Source: Mesorhizobium sp. B2-3-4 (GTDB taxonomy: Bacteria > Pseudomonadota > Alphaproteobacteria > Rhizobiales > Rhizobiaceae). Taken from it: 64,000 nt of DNA. Positions 1-8,221 of the stretch are shown here, one piece after another (position 1 is the first letter of the stretch; each line of letters begins with the position of its first letter). The position numbers and the translations under genes are program-made. The stretch covers positions 144,510-208,509 of the forward strand of contig NZ_VFVY01000011.1 of NCBI RefSeq assembly GCF_006442315.1. Reading direction: 5' to 3'. The notes beneath the pieces were generated by a model. It was not told where the DNA came from. It ran no database searches and saw only the letters and a list, made by a program, of their open reading frames with translations.

Positions 1-430
1 GGAGGCTGGCCAGGAAGCGCGCTGCGTAGTCGACGTTCTGGCGCGGGTCGAGCATGTCCTCGACACTGCGGAAATGCGAGGCGTGGTAGTGATGATTGAT
101 CTGCATGCAACCGAGATCGATCAGCGTCTTACCCTCCCGCTGGGCGTTGGCGAAGGCGGCAAGCGCTTCGGCCCGGTTTCTCGGAAAGACCGCTTTTCCT
201 TCTATATTCAAGGCGTTGGGCTGAAGGCTGCCCTTGTTGCCGGTCTCGGTCAGCCCGACGGCATAGAGAATGCCGGCGGGCACGCCGTAGCGGTCGGCGG
301 CACGCAGGATCTCGGGCTCGCAAGGATTGGTGGCGGCGCCGGCGCCGCTGGCGAGGCTAGATAAACATATCGCCGCCAGCGCGCTCGCGAGGATGCGAAG
401 CGGCGCGGCCGTGTGCTTGCGCGTCATCAT
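1..430 (-). CDS. Lytic transglycosylase (SLT domain), 3' end outside window
   Basis: Minus-strand reading frame open from position 430 to the window edge, so the C-terminus is missing. It begins with two Met codons and a clear signal peptide ending around ASGAGA. A soluble lytic transglycosylase core follows: ADRYGVPAGILYAVGLTETG carries the catalytic Glu region, and DLGCMQINHHYH matches the family's GxMQI-N-xxH motif. It would cleave peptidoglycan in the periplasm, and its place directly after fliK suggests it opens the wall for the flagellar rod or hook. The start lies 74 nt inside fliK in another frame. The signal peptide begins there, so I accept the overlap. Confidence 0.85.
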   Translation of the reverse strand, partial: MMTRKHTAAPLRILASALAAICLSSLASGAGAATNPCEPEILRAADRYGVPAGILYAVGLTETGNKGSLQPNALNIEGKAVFPRNRAEALAAFANAQREGKTLIDLGCMQINHHYHASHFRSVEDMLDPRQNVDYAARFLASL

Positions 431-1736
431 GGCTACCCCTTGCGGATTGCTGACCGGACTGCTGGCCGGCGGCCCCGCCATTGCCGCCGCCGGAATTTCC
501 GGGCTGAAAGGATGACGGATCGCGGCCGGGCGCGGCGCCCGGCGAGGCGGTGGCATCCGTGCGGGTTGTAGAGGGGACAGCTATCGAAGGTTGCAGGATG
601 GTGACCTTATCAACCTCGAAGCCAAGCCCGCGCAGCGACTTGACGATCGCTTCGCTGTCGCTGGAGAGCCGCCGATAGGCATCGTGTGTTTCGGGCTTCA
701 ACTCAATCGAAAGTTGTTCTCCTGACAGGCGCAGATGGGCCGTGACCACGCCCAGTTCGGCCGGGTGAAGTTCGATCTTCAATACATGTGTCGGAACGGC
801 AACAGAGCCCGTCAGTTGAGCGGTCGCGGAGGCCGCGGAAAGCACCTGGTTCGGACCGCCGTCGGCTGAAATGGCGCCGATGACATTGAGGGCCGCCTGG
901 CTGATCGGTGCCTGCGGCGGCGCGGGGAAGCTGCGCTCGGAAACGACGTCGACGCGTGCCGCCGCGGACAGCTGCTTGCCTGGCTCGGACCGCAATGAGG
1001 ACTGAAGGTCGGCCATGGATTTCAATTGCGGCGCAGCCTGTTTCGGCTCCACGCTGGGAACCTCGGCGGGCGCCGCCTCGGGCAGGGGGCCGGCCGCGAT
1101 CATGCTGTCGTGTCTTGGCGCGCCGGCCGGTTCGCGGGCGGCCTTGCCGTCGAGCTTCGTCAACGGCCCATCGACGAGCGACACCCGCTCAGGCTTTGAC
1201 ATGGGCTCGAGTTCGTCCAGACCAGCGCTGGAATCCTGCCGGTAAGCCTTGGATGGAAGCTGTCCGTCGACAGCGGCGTCCTGACCTGTTGCGCTCGCAT
1301 CCGAGCCGGCCGACTTGGCCGATGTCGAGAAATGGCGCAGGTCATGAAACGCCATCAGCAGCGGCAAATGCTCGTCGAGCGGCGTCGCGCCGGCGTCGGT
1401 TGCCGATGCGTCGATGTCGGCATCCTTTTGCGTCGCGTCGTTCTTGCCGTCCTTCATGGATTTCGCCGCGTGTGATCCGGTCGGCGTTGCCCTTGCCTTG
1501 GTCGCGGGCATCGGTTCGTCCTCGCCTGCTTTTGCCGCGAGATTCGCGGCAAGCCTGTTCCAACGCGGATCGCGGGAACCTGCCTCGGTCGGTGGTTGCT
1601 TTTCCGAATGGACGGGGCCTGCGCCGCCATGCACCATCTTGCCGAAGCCGGCATCGTCCTTTTTTCCGGCGGCCGGCTGCTCGGCCGTGCGCGCGGCGGT
1701 AAATCCTGGCAGGGCCGAGCCGAGGCTGGGGGTCAT
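357..1736 (-). CDS. fliK: Flagellar hook-length control protein FliK (formerly MotD in rhizobia)
   Basis: 459 residues. The N-terminal two thirds are low-complexity, rich in Ala, Asp, Lys and Pro. The conserved part is the C-terminal hook-length domain, around residues 315-385, with LKIELHPAELGVVTAHLRLS and a second half ending GFEVDKVTILQPS. FliK measures the hook and switches the export apparatus from hook to filament substrates. The start codon overlaps the motC stop as ATGA, so the two are translationally coupled. The motB-motC-fliK order is the one known from Sinorhizobium, where this gene was first named motD. The 3' end overlaps the lytic transglycosylase gene. Confidence 0.88.
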   Translation of the reverse strand: MTPSLGSALPGFTAARTAEQPAAGKKDDAGFGKMVHGGAGPVHSEKQPPTEAGSRDPRWNRLAANLAAKAGEDEPMPATKARATPTGSHAAKSMKDGKNDATQKDADIDASATDAGATPLDEHLPLLMAFHDLRHFSTSAKSAGSDASATGQDAAVDGQLPSKAYRQDSSAGLDELEPMSKPERVSLVDGPLTKLDGKAAREPAGAPRHDSMIAAGPLPEAAPAEVPSVEPKQAAPQLKSMADLQSSLRSEPGKQLSAAARVDVVSERSFPAPPQAPISQAALNVIGAISADGGPNQVLSAASATAQLTGSVAVPTHVLKIELHPAELGVVTAHLRLSGEQLSIELKPETHDAYRRLSSDSEAIVKSLRGLGFEVDKVTILQPSIAVPSTTRTDATASPGAAPGRDPSSFQPGNSGGGNGGAAGQQSGQQSARGSHDDAQAHGRAASHPRERAGGDMFI

Positions 1737-3100
1737 TTCGGGGCGGCTCCAAGCATCTGGTCGATCAGGTCGAGCTGTCGACGGGTTTTTGTCATGGCTG
1801 CGTCGGTAGGGTCGGTCGTGTCGGCGCTGGCCGGCGCCGCCGGAGCCGATGCCGGCAGCACGGTTGCCGCGTCGGGCGCGGGCTCGGACGCGCTCGGCGC
1901 AGCCACAGCCGCGTCTGGCGACGGTGCAACCGCCGGCTGTTCGGAGACGGCACCCTCGACGGGCGGCAATCCGGCGGCATCAGTGGCCGATGCGGCAATC
2001 TCGGGTTCGGGCGATGGCGCGGCCGCGGCCGGCGCCGGATTTACAGCCGGAAGGGAAGCAGGCGGTGCCACCACTTCCCCGGCGATGGCCTGGGCGGCGT
2101 CGAGCAAGGCGCGGTCGCCGTCCGACAATTTGCTGCGGTCGATCTTGCCCAGTTTGGCGCGCACGTCCTCGATGGTGTCGGAGGTGACGGTGGACAGGCT
2201 GGAATAGAGCAAGGCGCGCGGATCGCCCTGATTGGTATTGCCGTCGCGACCTTGTTCGGCCCTCGCCGATGCGAAGGCCGACAAGTCGCTCATGCCATCG
2301 ATCGCGGCGCGGCGGGCGATGCGCAGATAGATCACCTTCTCGCGCTCTGGATCCATCATCGAGGTGATGTCGGCAAGCTTGTCCTGGCTGACCGACATGT
2401 GCAGGGTGATCACGCCGGAGACGAAGGAATCGGCGAACTGGCTGGCGTAGGGCGAGTAGAGGTAGCGCTCGACATACTGGGTGGAGGCAAGAGCGAACCG
2501 TGCCGCGTCGCCTTGCGCGACGGCAATGCCGACCGAGCGCCGCAAGGCCGCTTCTTCCACCAGCGTGCCGGGACTGAGCAGCTTGGCCTCGTCGAGCAGC
2601 GTGAGCGCGGCCGCCGGCTGGTCCGTGGCAAGCAGTGACCCCTTGACCAAAGCGAGGAAGGCGCCGAGATCGCCCGGCAGGGTCATCGGGTCGACTGGCC
2701 CCAGTGCCTCGATCGCCGCGCCGGGCCGGCCGTTCAGATAGTCGATCACACCTTTGGCTATGGCAAGGTTCTGCGAATCCGAGGCGGCGCGCGATACGGC
2801 CGCCTCGACCGTCACCGGATTGCCGCCACTCATGCCGTAGACCAGGAGCGCGCGAAAGTTCCTGGGGTCCTTGAAATCCTCGGCATCCGCCGCGCGCAAC
2901 CGCGCATCGGTCATCTCGAGCAGCTTGGCCTGCATCGGCATCGCGGCATGATCGCCGGCCGCGATGCGGTCCTGGACGAGCTGCAACGAGCGCACCAATT
3001 GATAAGGCTGCAGCATATCCTGGGCGAGACCCGCTGACGGATACGCCGCGGCCAGCAGCAACAGGCCCATCAGGCGGCTGGTGAGCGCCGCCCGCTTCAT
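1733..3100 (-). CDS. motC: Periplasmic motility protein MotC
   Basis: 455 residues with the start set at 3100, where the ATG overlaps the motB stop by 4 nt. The frame is open further upstream, but that stretch is antisense-like sequence inside motB. It has a signal peptide (MKRAALTSRLMGLLLLAAAYP...AGLAQ) and a mature part beginning DMLQPYQLVRSLQLVQDRIAAGD, typical of rhizobial MotC. In Sinorhizobium this periplasmic protein binds MotB and adjusts flagellar rotation speed. The last 130 residues are Ala/Pro-rich. The family is restricted to Rhizobiales. Its chaperone-like partner MotE is encoded in the other operon of this window. Confidence 0.9.
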   Translation of the reverse strand: MKRAALTSRLMGLLLLAAAYPSAGLAQDMLQPYQLVRSLQLVQDRIAAGDHAAMPMQAKLLEMTDARLRAADAEDFKDPRNFRALLVYGMSGGNPVTVEAAVSRAASDSQNLAIAKGVIDYLNGRPGAAIEALGPVDPMTLPGDLGAFLALVKGSLLATDQPAAALTLLDEAKLLSPGTLVEEAALRRSVGIAVAQGDAARFALASTQYVERYLYSPYASQFADSFVSGVITLHMSVSQDKLADITSMMDPEREKVIYLRIARRAAIDGMSDLSAFASARAEQGRDGNTNQGDPRALLYSSLSTVTSDTIEDVRAKLGKIDRSKLSDGDRALLDAAQAIAGEVVAPPASLPAVNPAPAAAAPSPEPEIAASATDAAGLPPVEGAVSEQPAVAPSPDAAVAAPSASEPAPDAATVLPASAPAAPASADTTDPTDAAMTKTRRQLDLIDQMLGAAPK

Positions 3101-4476
3101 CCGCCGGTCGCCATCAGGATCTCGATGCGACGGTTGGCCGCCGACAGCGGATCCGCGGCATCCTTGGGCTGGCGATCGGCAAAGCCTGCAACCTCGGTGA
3201 TGCGGCGTTCGTCGACGCCGCCACGCACGAGCATGTAGTAGGCGGAGTGCGCCCGCGCCGTCGACAGCCGCCAATTGTCGTAGTTGGCGCTGCGGAAGGG
3301 GCGCGCATCGGTGTGGCCGTTGATGCTGATCGTGCCTTTCTGGCTGTTGACGATGCGGCCGATCTTTTCCATCGCCAGCACCAGCTCACGGCTCGGCACC
3401 GCCGAGCCGACCTCGAACATGCCGAAGTCGAGCTGATCGGTGATGGAGATGACGACGCCCTTGTCGGTGGCCTCGACCGAGACACCGTCATGCAGCTTGT
3501 CACCGAGCTTGAAGGCGGCGGCCAGTTGCTGCTTGACGTCGGCTGCCGCCTTCAGGGCGGCGGCGGTAGGAGCCTTGTCCGCGGCCTCGGATTTCGCGGC
3601 CTCCTGCTTCGCGGCGTCCGTGCCCGCCTTGTCCACATCCGCCTTGTCCGCGTCCGTGGCCTTGTCGTCTCCAGCCTTGCTGTTGCCCGCCTTGGCATCG
3701 CCGGTCTTGACCGTTGTCGCGGCGGCTTCCTTGCCATCCGCGGCCAGGGGCTCGAGCGGTGCGTCCTTGATGGGCGGAGCCGCAGGCACGGCCTTGACCC
3801 TGGCCACCTGCGTCTCGGCCGCCTTGTCGCCAGGCTTGAGCGGGTCGCCCTCGATCCTTGGGCGCTGGGCACTCGCCTCGGCGCCGGGCGCGGCGACCTG
3901 CTGCGACCAGAAGTCCGGCTCGAAAGGATCGCGGTAGGACGCGCCGCCGGAGGCGCCGGTCGCCGGGCCGGAATTCTGCGCGCCGCCATCGCCCTTCTGG
4001 CTGACATTCTGCATGACGCCGGTATCGGTGGCGATCTCCGAGAGCACCGCATAGGGGTCGGCGAAAAGATGCTCGTCCGACTGTTGCGCCTGCTGCGGCT
4101 CCTGCTTGTCCTGTTTGCGGTCGGATGAGCCCGCGGCTCCGGTGCCGTCCTGTCCGGCCTTGGTTGTCGCTTCCTGCGGGTCGTCGGCCGTCAACCCGAC
4201 AGAGCGCGGACCATTGCCGAGATCCTTAAGGCCCTTTCGGCTCGACTCGCGGTCGACCAGCTTGACGGGGTTGAAGTAGGAGGCGACGGCCGTCTTGGTC
4301 TGTTCGTTGGCGGCATTGATCAGCCACATGACCAGAAAGAAGCACATCATCGCGGTCATGAAGTCGGCGAAGGCGATCTTCCAGACGCCGCCATGATGGC
4401 CTTCGTCGTGGTCGTCATGGCCGCGCCGCACGATGATGATCTCGTGCCTGCCATGATCGGCATCGGCGACGCTCAT
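3097..4476 (-). CDS. motB: Flagellar motor stator protein MotB
   Basis: 459 residues from the ATG at 4476, which overlaps the stop of the upstream fliH-like gene as ATGA. A second in-frame start 10 codons upstream is less likely. There is one membrane segment at about residues 33-55 (WKIAFADFMTAMMCFFLVMW), whose Asp38 is the proton-binding residue. The C-terminal OmpA-type peptidoglycan-binding domain has NGHTDARPF and NWRLSTARA. Together with MotA it forms the proton-driven stator. A very long linker, roughly residues 60-320, rich in Ala, Lys and Asp, separates the two parts and makes the protein about 150 residues longer than enterobacterial MotB. Confidence 0.93.
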   Translation of the reverse strand: MSVADADHGRHEIIIVRRGHDDHDEGHHGGVWKIAFADFMTAMMCFFLVMWLINAANEQTKTAVASYFNPVKLVDRESSRKGLKDLGNGPRSVGLTADDPQEATTKAGQDGTGAAGSSDRKQDKQEPQQAQQSDEHLFADPYAVLSEIATDTGVMQNVSQKGDGGAQNSGPATGASGGASYRDPFEPDFWSQQVAAPGAEASAQRPRIEGDPLKPGDKAAETQVARVKAVPAAPPIKDAPLEPLAADGKEAAATTVKTGDAKAGNSKAGDDKATDADKADVDKAGTDAAKQEAAKSEAADKAPTAAALKAAADVKQQLAAAFKLGDKLHDGVSVEATDKGVVISITDQLDFGMFEVGSAVPSRELVLAMEKIGRIVNSQKGTISINGHTDARPFRSANYDNWRLSTARAHSAYYMLVRGGVDERRITEVAGFADRQPKDAADPLSAANRRIEILMATGG

Positions 4477-5093
4477 GACAGAACCTCGGAAAGGGTTGCC
4501 GACCATTCGGCCATGCGCGTCTCGAACACGGCCTCGTCGACGGTGACCGTCAGATCGAAGCCGGGCGCTTCGATGAAGTCGAGATTTTCGGCACGTGGCC
4601 CAAGCGATGCCTTGAGCGTTTCGAACAGCGAGTGCGGCCCGCGCACGGCGATGCGCACAGCTTCGCCATCGCCGACAGCTTCGCGGACCGCGCCGGCGAG
4701 CGCTTCAAGCGAACGCTTGCGCAGATCGTCGCTGACGACGCCGCCGATGATGCGGGCGACCGTGGCGGCGACAAGATCCGTCACGCGCGCCTCCATGGCG
4801 TCGATGCGCGACGAGACCGCATTGCCGACATCGCCGCCGAAGCTTTCCAGAAAGGCCCTCGCCTCCTCGGCATTGGCCTGACGCTCCGCTTCCAGCGCTG
4901 CCTCATGAGCCGCGGCAAGCCGTTCGGCGAGCGTTGTCTCTGCCTGAGCGACCGCTTCGGCGATCAGCGTGCCGATATCGGCCGTCGGTGCCGCCGCCTC
5001 CGGTTTGTGCTCGGCGACGGTCTGAGGCGGGCTGGCGCGTTGCGCGCGCGTGCCGAAATCCGGGAGAAGATCGAAGAGGGCTGCGGAAGCCAT
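4473..5093 (-). CDS. FliH-like flagellar assembly protein
   Basis: 206 residues with no membrane segment. The first 50 residues are Pro/Ala-rich. A coiled-coil stretch follows (about 45-105, AEAVAQAETTLAERLAAAHEAALEAERQA), then a small globular domain with VTDLVAATVARIIGG and later VRGPHSLFETLKASLG. This layout matches FliH, the peripheral-stalk-like partner that holds the FliI ATPase at the export gate. The gene sits 3 nt downstream of fliF and overlaps motB. Identification rests on architecture and position; the sequence is diverged, so I leave the symbol blank. Confidence 0.65.
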   Translation of the reverse strand: MASAALFDLLPDFGTRAQRASPPQTVAEHKPEAAAPTADIGTLIAEAVAQAETTLAERLAAAHEAALEAERQANAEEARAFLESFGGDVGNAVSSRIDAMEARVTDLVAATVARIIGGVVSDDLRKRSLEALAGAVREAVGDGEAVRIAVRGPHSLFETLKASLGPRAENLDFIEAPGFDLTVTVDEAVFETRMAEWSATLSEVLS

Positions 5094-5096
5094 GGT

Positions 5097-6746
5097 CTAC
5101 GCCGCGACTTCCTGGGCCGCCCATTTGCGCAGGATCTGCGCGGTGCGTTCCTCGTTGATATCGACCATGCGGGCGAGCCGTTCCTGCGGGGCAGGCCTGA
5201 TCTTCTGGCGCAGGTCATCGAGCGAGGTGGCGCCGGCACGCGTGCCAGGCAAGGCGCTGACGGTGGCACCCGCGTCACCGGAGGCGACCGCCTCCGGCGT
5301 GGGCAGCGAGCGCTGGACCTCATCGAAATTGGGGCCCGCTATGGCGGGCGTCGCCTTGGCCGTCAGAGCCGCCGCCATCGGCCGCAGACCGAAGAAGGCG
5401 ACCAGGAAGACCACGACGATGAAGGCGCCGGCATTGATCAGCGTGCCGGCATGCTGGCCGATGGAATCGAGCATTCCCGCCTGCGGAACCGCCTCGCCGT
5501 CCAGTCCGTCGATGAACTCCACCGCCGAGACGTCGATGACATCGCCGCGCTTGTCGTCGAAGCCGGTGGCGGAACTCACCATCTTCTGGATTTCGGCGAC
5601 GCGCTTGGCGATCTGTTCCGGCGTCGCGTCCTTGCCCAGGATCGCCTTCAGCCTGTCCTGGTTGACGACTACGGCGATCGACATTTTGGTGACGCTGTAG
5701 CCGTTGGAGACGGTGGCGATCTTCTTGGAGTTGATCTCGTAGTTGGTGATCTCTTCCTTGCGGTCGTTGGCCGAGGAGGTCTGGGGACCTTCGGTGCTGG
5801 TCGCCTGGGTTTCCGGCAGATTCTGCTCGACGCTGGCCGGGGTCGAGGCCTGCTTCTGGTTGCTGTTCTCGTTGGCACGCACCGACTGCACCGAGCGTTC
5901 GACGCGCGATTCCGGATCGAAGATCGTCTCTTCGGTCTGGCGGGTGTCGGTGTTGACGTCGGCCTTGACGCTGGCACGGAAATTGTCCGGGCCGAGATAG
6001 GGGGTCAGCGCGCGGCGGATGTTGTCGCCGATCTGCGCCTCGACGGTCTGCTCTACGCCGAGCGTACGGGCGGCGCTGGTGTTGGATGGATCGTCGCCCG
6101 CGGCCAGGAGGTTGCCGTTGGAATCGAGCACCGTCACCTTGTCGGCCGACAGGCCGGGAACGGCGGCGGCGACGAGATGGCGGATCGACATGGCGCTTTT
6201 CTCCGCGTCGATGCCGGCATAGCGGATGACGACCGAGGCAGAAGGTTGCTGTTCGTCGCGGCGGAAATTGGCACGCTCGGACATGACGATGTGGACACGT
6301 GCCGCCTTGATGCCTGCGATCGACTGGATGGTGCGGGCGATCTCGCCTTCCAGCGCCCGCACCCGGGTGATCTGCTGCATGAAGGAGGTGAGTCCCATCG
6401 CGCCGACATTGTCGAAGAGTTCGTATCCGGCATTGGCGCTGGTCGGTAGGCCCTTCTCGGCAAGTAGCATGCGTGCCTGCGCCGTGGTGCCGGCCGGCAC
6501 CAGCACGGAAGTCCCGTCGGCGCCGACGTCGAAGCCGATGCCGGCCTCGCCCAGCACCAGGCCGATCTGGTTCACGTCGGAGCGGTCGAGCCCGACATAA
6601 AGCGTGTCATAGGCCGGGCGGTTGAGGTAGACCGAGGCAACGCCGATGACCGCCATCACCAGCACGGCAATGCCGGCCAGCATGGCGAGGCGCCTGACGC
6701 CAAAGCCGCGGAGATTCGAGATGATGCTCTGGATCTGTTCCGGCAC
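5097..6746 (-). CDS. fliF: Flagellar MS-ring protein FliF
   Basis: 549 residues. Membrane segments lie near residues 19-41 (RLAMLAGIAVLVMAVIGVASVYL) and 430-455 (GAFIVVVFLVAFFGL). Between them are the two ring-building motifs, with GLPTSANAGYELFD, MQQITRVRALEGEIARTIQSI and ARVHIVMSERANFRRDEQQPSASV, all FliF hallmarks. The cytoplasmic tail ends in a FliG-binding region (LARMVDINEERTAQILRKWA). It forms the base plate of the basal body in the inner membrane. This is the first gene of the fliF-fliH-motB-motC-fliK unit. The flagellin 1 terminator lies just upstream, so it probably has its own promoter in 6747-6806. Confidence 0.96.
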   Translation of the reverse strand: MPEQIQSIISNLRGFGVRRLAMLAGIAVLVMAVIGVASVYLNRPAYDTLYVGLDRSDVNQIGLVLGEAGIGFDVGADGTSVLVPAGTTAQARMLLAEKGLPTSANAGYELFDNVGAMGLTSFMQQITRVRALEGEIARTIQSIAGIKAARVHIVMSERANFRRDEQQPSASVVIRYAGIDAEKSAMSIRHLVAAAVPGLSADKVTVLDSNGNLLAAGDDPSNTSAARTLGVEQTVEAQIGDNIRRALTPYLGPDNFRASVKADVNTDTRQTEETIFDPESRVERSVQSVRANENSNQKQASTPASVEQNLPETQATSTEGPQTSSANDRKEEITNYEINSKKIATVSNGYSVTKMSIAVVVNQDRLKAILGKDATPEQIAKRVAEIQKMVSSATGFDDKRGDVIDVSAVEFIDGLDGEAVPQAGMLDSIGQHAGTLINAGAFIVVVFLVAFFGLRPMAAALTAKATPAIAGPNFDEVQRSLPTPEAVASGDAGATVSALPGTRAGATSLDDLRQKIRPAPQERLARMVDINEERTAQILRKWAAQEVAA

Positions 6747-6805
6747 GGTTGAGCGACTCCCAGCATGACTGTCAGCCGGGACACTAGCTCTCGAAGCTTG
6801 TGCGA

Positions 6806-6842
6806 AAATGAAATCGGGCCGCGCTTGCGGCGCGGCCCGTCA
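6806..6842 (-). terminator. Rho-independent terminator of flagellin 1
   Basis: A perfect 10-bp GC stem (6815-6824 with 6830-6839, CGGGCCGCGC) with a 5-nt loop lies 39 nt past the flagellin 1 stop. On the minus strand it is followed by the T-rich run ATTTCATTTT. It isolates the flagellin transcript from the downstream fliF unit. Confidence 0.85.
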
Positions 6843-6878
6843 ATTGGAAGCAAATGCAATCCGTCGGCTAAGATCAGC

Positions 6879-7949
6879 CTAGCCGTTCTTGAACAGCGAC
6901 AGGATTGACTGCGAGGAGCTGTTGGCGATCGACAAGGATTGGATGCCGAGCTGCTGTTGAACCTGCAGCGCCTGGAGGCGGGTCGATTCCTTGTTCATGT
7001 CGGCATCTACGAGCTGGCCGACGCCGCGGTCGATGGAGTCCATCAGGCTTTGCGTGAAGGTCTTCTGCAGGTCGATCGAGCTCTTGGCGGCGCCGAGAAT
7101 GGTGGCGGAGTCGGTCAACTGGCTCATGACGTCGTCGATCTTGTTGACCATCTGCGTGATGATGTCGTCGGTCACACCAGACGCCGTGATGTCGAGATTA
7201 AAGGCCGAGACGTTGTCTATCTTGGCAACCGTCGTGCCCGCGGCGGTCTGGCCGGCGGTGTTGGCCGCGATGTCGGTGCTGCCGCTGGCGATCGAGGCGG
7301 CATAGGCGGTATCGTAGAGATTCTGGGCCGCGGCCGTGGCGTAGACCGAGGTTGCACGGTCGATAATGCCTTGGTTCTTGACGGCGGTGGGAAGCCCGCT
7401 GTCGAAAAGCTTGGTGCTCTCGACATCGACATCGATCGTGCCGAGCGAGATCGCGCCCGACGAAGAGCGATTGAACGACGACACGATCTGGGCGTCAGGC
7501 TGGACGCCGTCATTGGCGGCGGAGACCTGCTTGGACGTCACCGACAGATAGTTCGAGCCGGAGAAAGTAGCAGCATCGGCAAACGATTTCATCTGCGCCT
7601 GAAGCGCGGTGATTTCGGTCTGCGTCTTTGCCTTGTTGGCATCCGTCTGGCCAATGGTAGAAAGCAGCTTGGTCTTGAGGTTGCCGATGGTCGTCAGGAC
7701 GTTGTTCATGCCGGTATAGGCGGTGTCGACCTTCGAGGCGCCGAGGCCGAGCGCATCCTGCACAGTAGAGAGAGCCTGATTGTCGGAACGCATGGTCGTG
7801 GCGATCGACCAGTAGGCGGCGTTGTCGGAGGCTTCGGAGACGCGGTACCCGGTCGAAATCCGGGCCTGCGTCTGCTCGAGCGATCTGTTGGTGGCGTTAA
7901 GGCTTTGAAGTGCAGTCAACGCCGCAGCGTTCGTCATGATGCTCGCCAA
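6879..7949 (-). CDS. Flagellin 1
   Basis: 356 residues if translation starts at the TTG at 7949. The first residues then read (M)ASIMTNAAALTALQSLN, matching flagellin 2 residue for residue at the start. AAGGAG lies 8 nt before the TTG, whereas the first ATG (7937) is 20 nt away. N- and C-terminal D0/D1 domains are conserved (QARISTGYRVSEASDNAAYWSIATTMRSD; LQALQVQQQLGIQSLSIANSSSQSIL) and the central part is variable. It is exported and polymerises into the filament. The frame stays open upstream to 8075, but that region is the promoter. I do not assign flaA/flaB because paralogue naming cannot be settled here. Confidence 0.93.
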   Translation of the reverse strand: MASIMTNAAALTALQSLNATNRSLEQTQARISTGYRVSEASDNAAYWSIATTMRSDNQALSTVQDALGLGASKVDTAYTGMNNVLTTIGNLKTKLLSTIGQTDANKAKTQTEITALQAQMKSFADAATFSGSNYLSVTSKQVSAANDGVQPDAQIVSSFNRSSSGAISLGTIDVDVESTKLFDSGLPTAVKNQGIIDRATSVYATAAAQNLYDTAYAASIASGSTDIAANTAGQTAAGTTVAKIDNVSAFNLDITASGVTDDIITQMVNKIDDVMSQLTDSATILGAAKSSIDLQKTFTQSLMDSIDRGVGQLVDADMNKESTRLQALQVQQQLGIQSLSIANSSSQSILSLFKNG

Positions 7950-8164
7950 GAAACTCACTCCTTTTCCAAGGCCGGCCCTCACCGGCTTTAACCCTCGCGG
8001 GCCGGTCGGCCCGCCTGTGGATCGCCGTGCCAAGGAGGCCGATTGGGCAATCCGTCGTAAGCGTTGGTTAACCATAACTAGCGCGGTATGGTTAATGGTC
8101 AGTTAAAAGACCGGCTTCGAGGGTTAAGGAACGAGCGTTGCGCGGGGCTGGTGCAAACGCAAAA
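7950..8164 (-). promoter_or_regulatory. Flagellin 1 upstream region with dyad symmetry
   Basis: This 215-nt non-coding stretch separates the flagellin 2 terminator from flagellin 1. It contains a 9-bp inverted repeat, TTAACCATA (8068-8076) with TATGGTTAA (8087-8095), 10 nt apart. A second 10-bp pair, TTAACCCTCG (7988-7997) and CGAGGGTTAA (8118-8127), frames the region. The CtrA-type box is listed separately. I could not assign -35 and -10 elements with confidence. Confidence 0.6.
8091..8106 (-). promoter_or_regulatory. Consensus CtrA-type binding box
   Basis: The minus strand reads TTAA-CTGACCA-TTAAC, an exact match to the CtrA consensus TTAA-N7-TTAAC of alphaproteobacteria. It lies 142 nt upstream of the flagellin 1 start. 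AT-rich half sites are rare in this GC-rich window, and I found no other full-spacing match in the intergenic stretches I examined. CtrA binding is inferred from the motif. Confidence 0.6.
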
Positions 8165-8192
8165 CGGGCCGCGCTTTTGGCGCGGCCCGCAT
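8155..8192 (-). terminator. Rho-independent terminator of flagellin 2
   Basis: A perfect 10-bp stem (8165-8174 with 8180-8189), identical in sequence to the stem after flagellin 1 but with a different loop. On the minus strand it is followed by GTTTTGCGTTTG. It lies 33 nt after the flagellin 2 stop. Confidence 0.85.
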
Positions 8193-8221
8193 GATTGTTT
8201 GTACTGCTTGAGCTAGTAAGA

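Noticed and set aside
4632..6449. 605-codon open frame antisense to fliF
   Set aside because: Composition is Arg/Gly/Asp-rich with no domain; it is the mirror of the fliF coding frame in GC-rich DNA.
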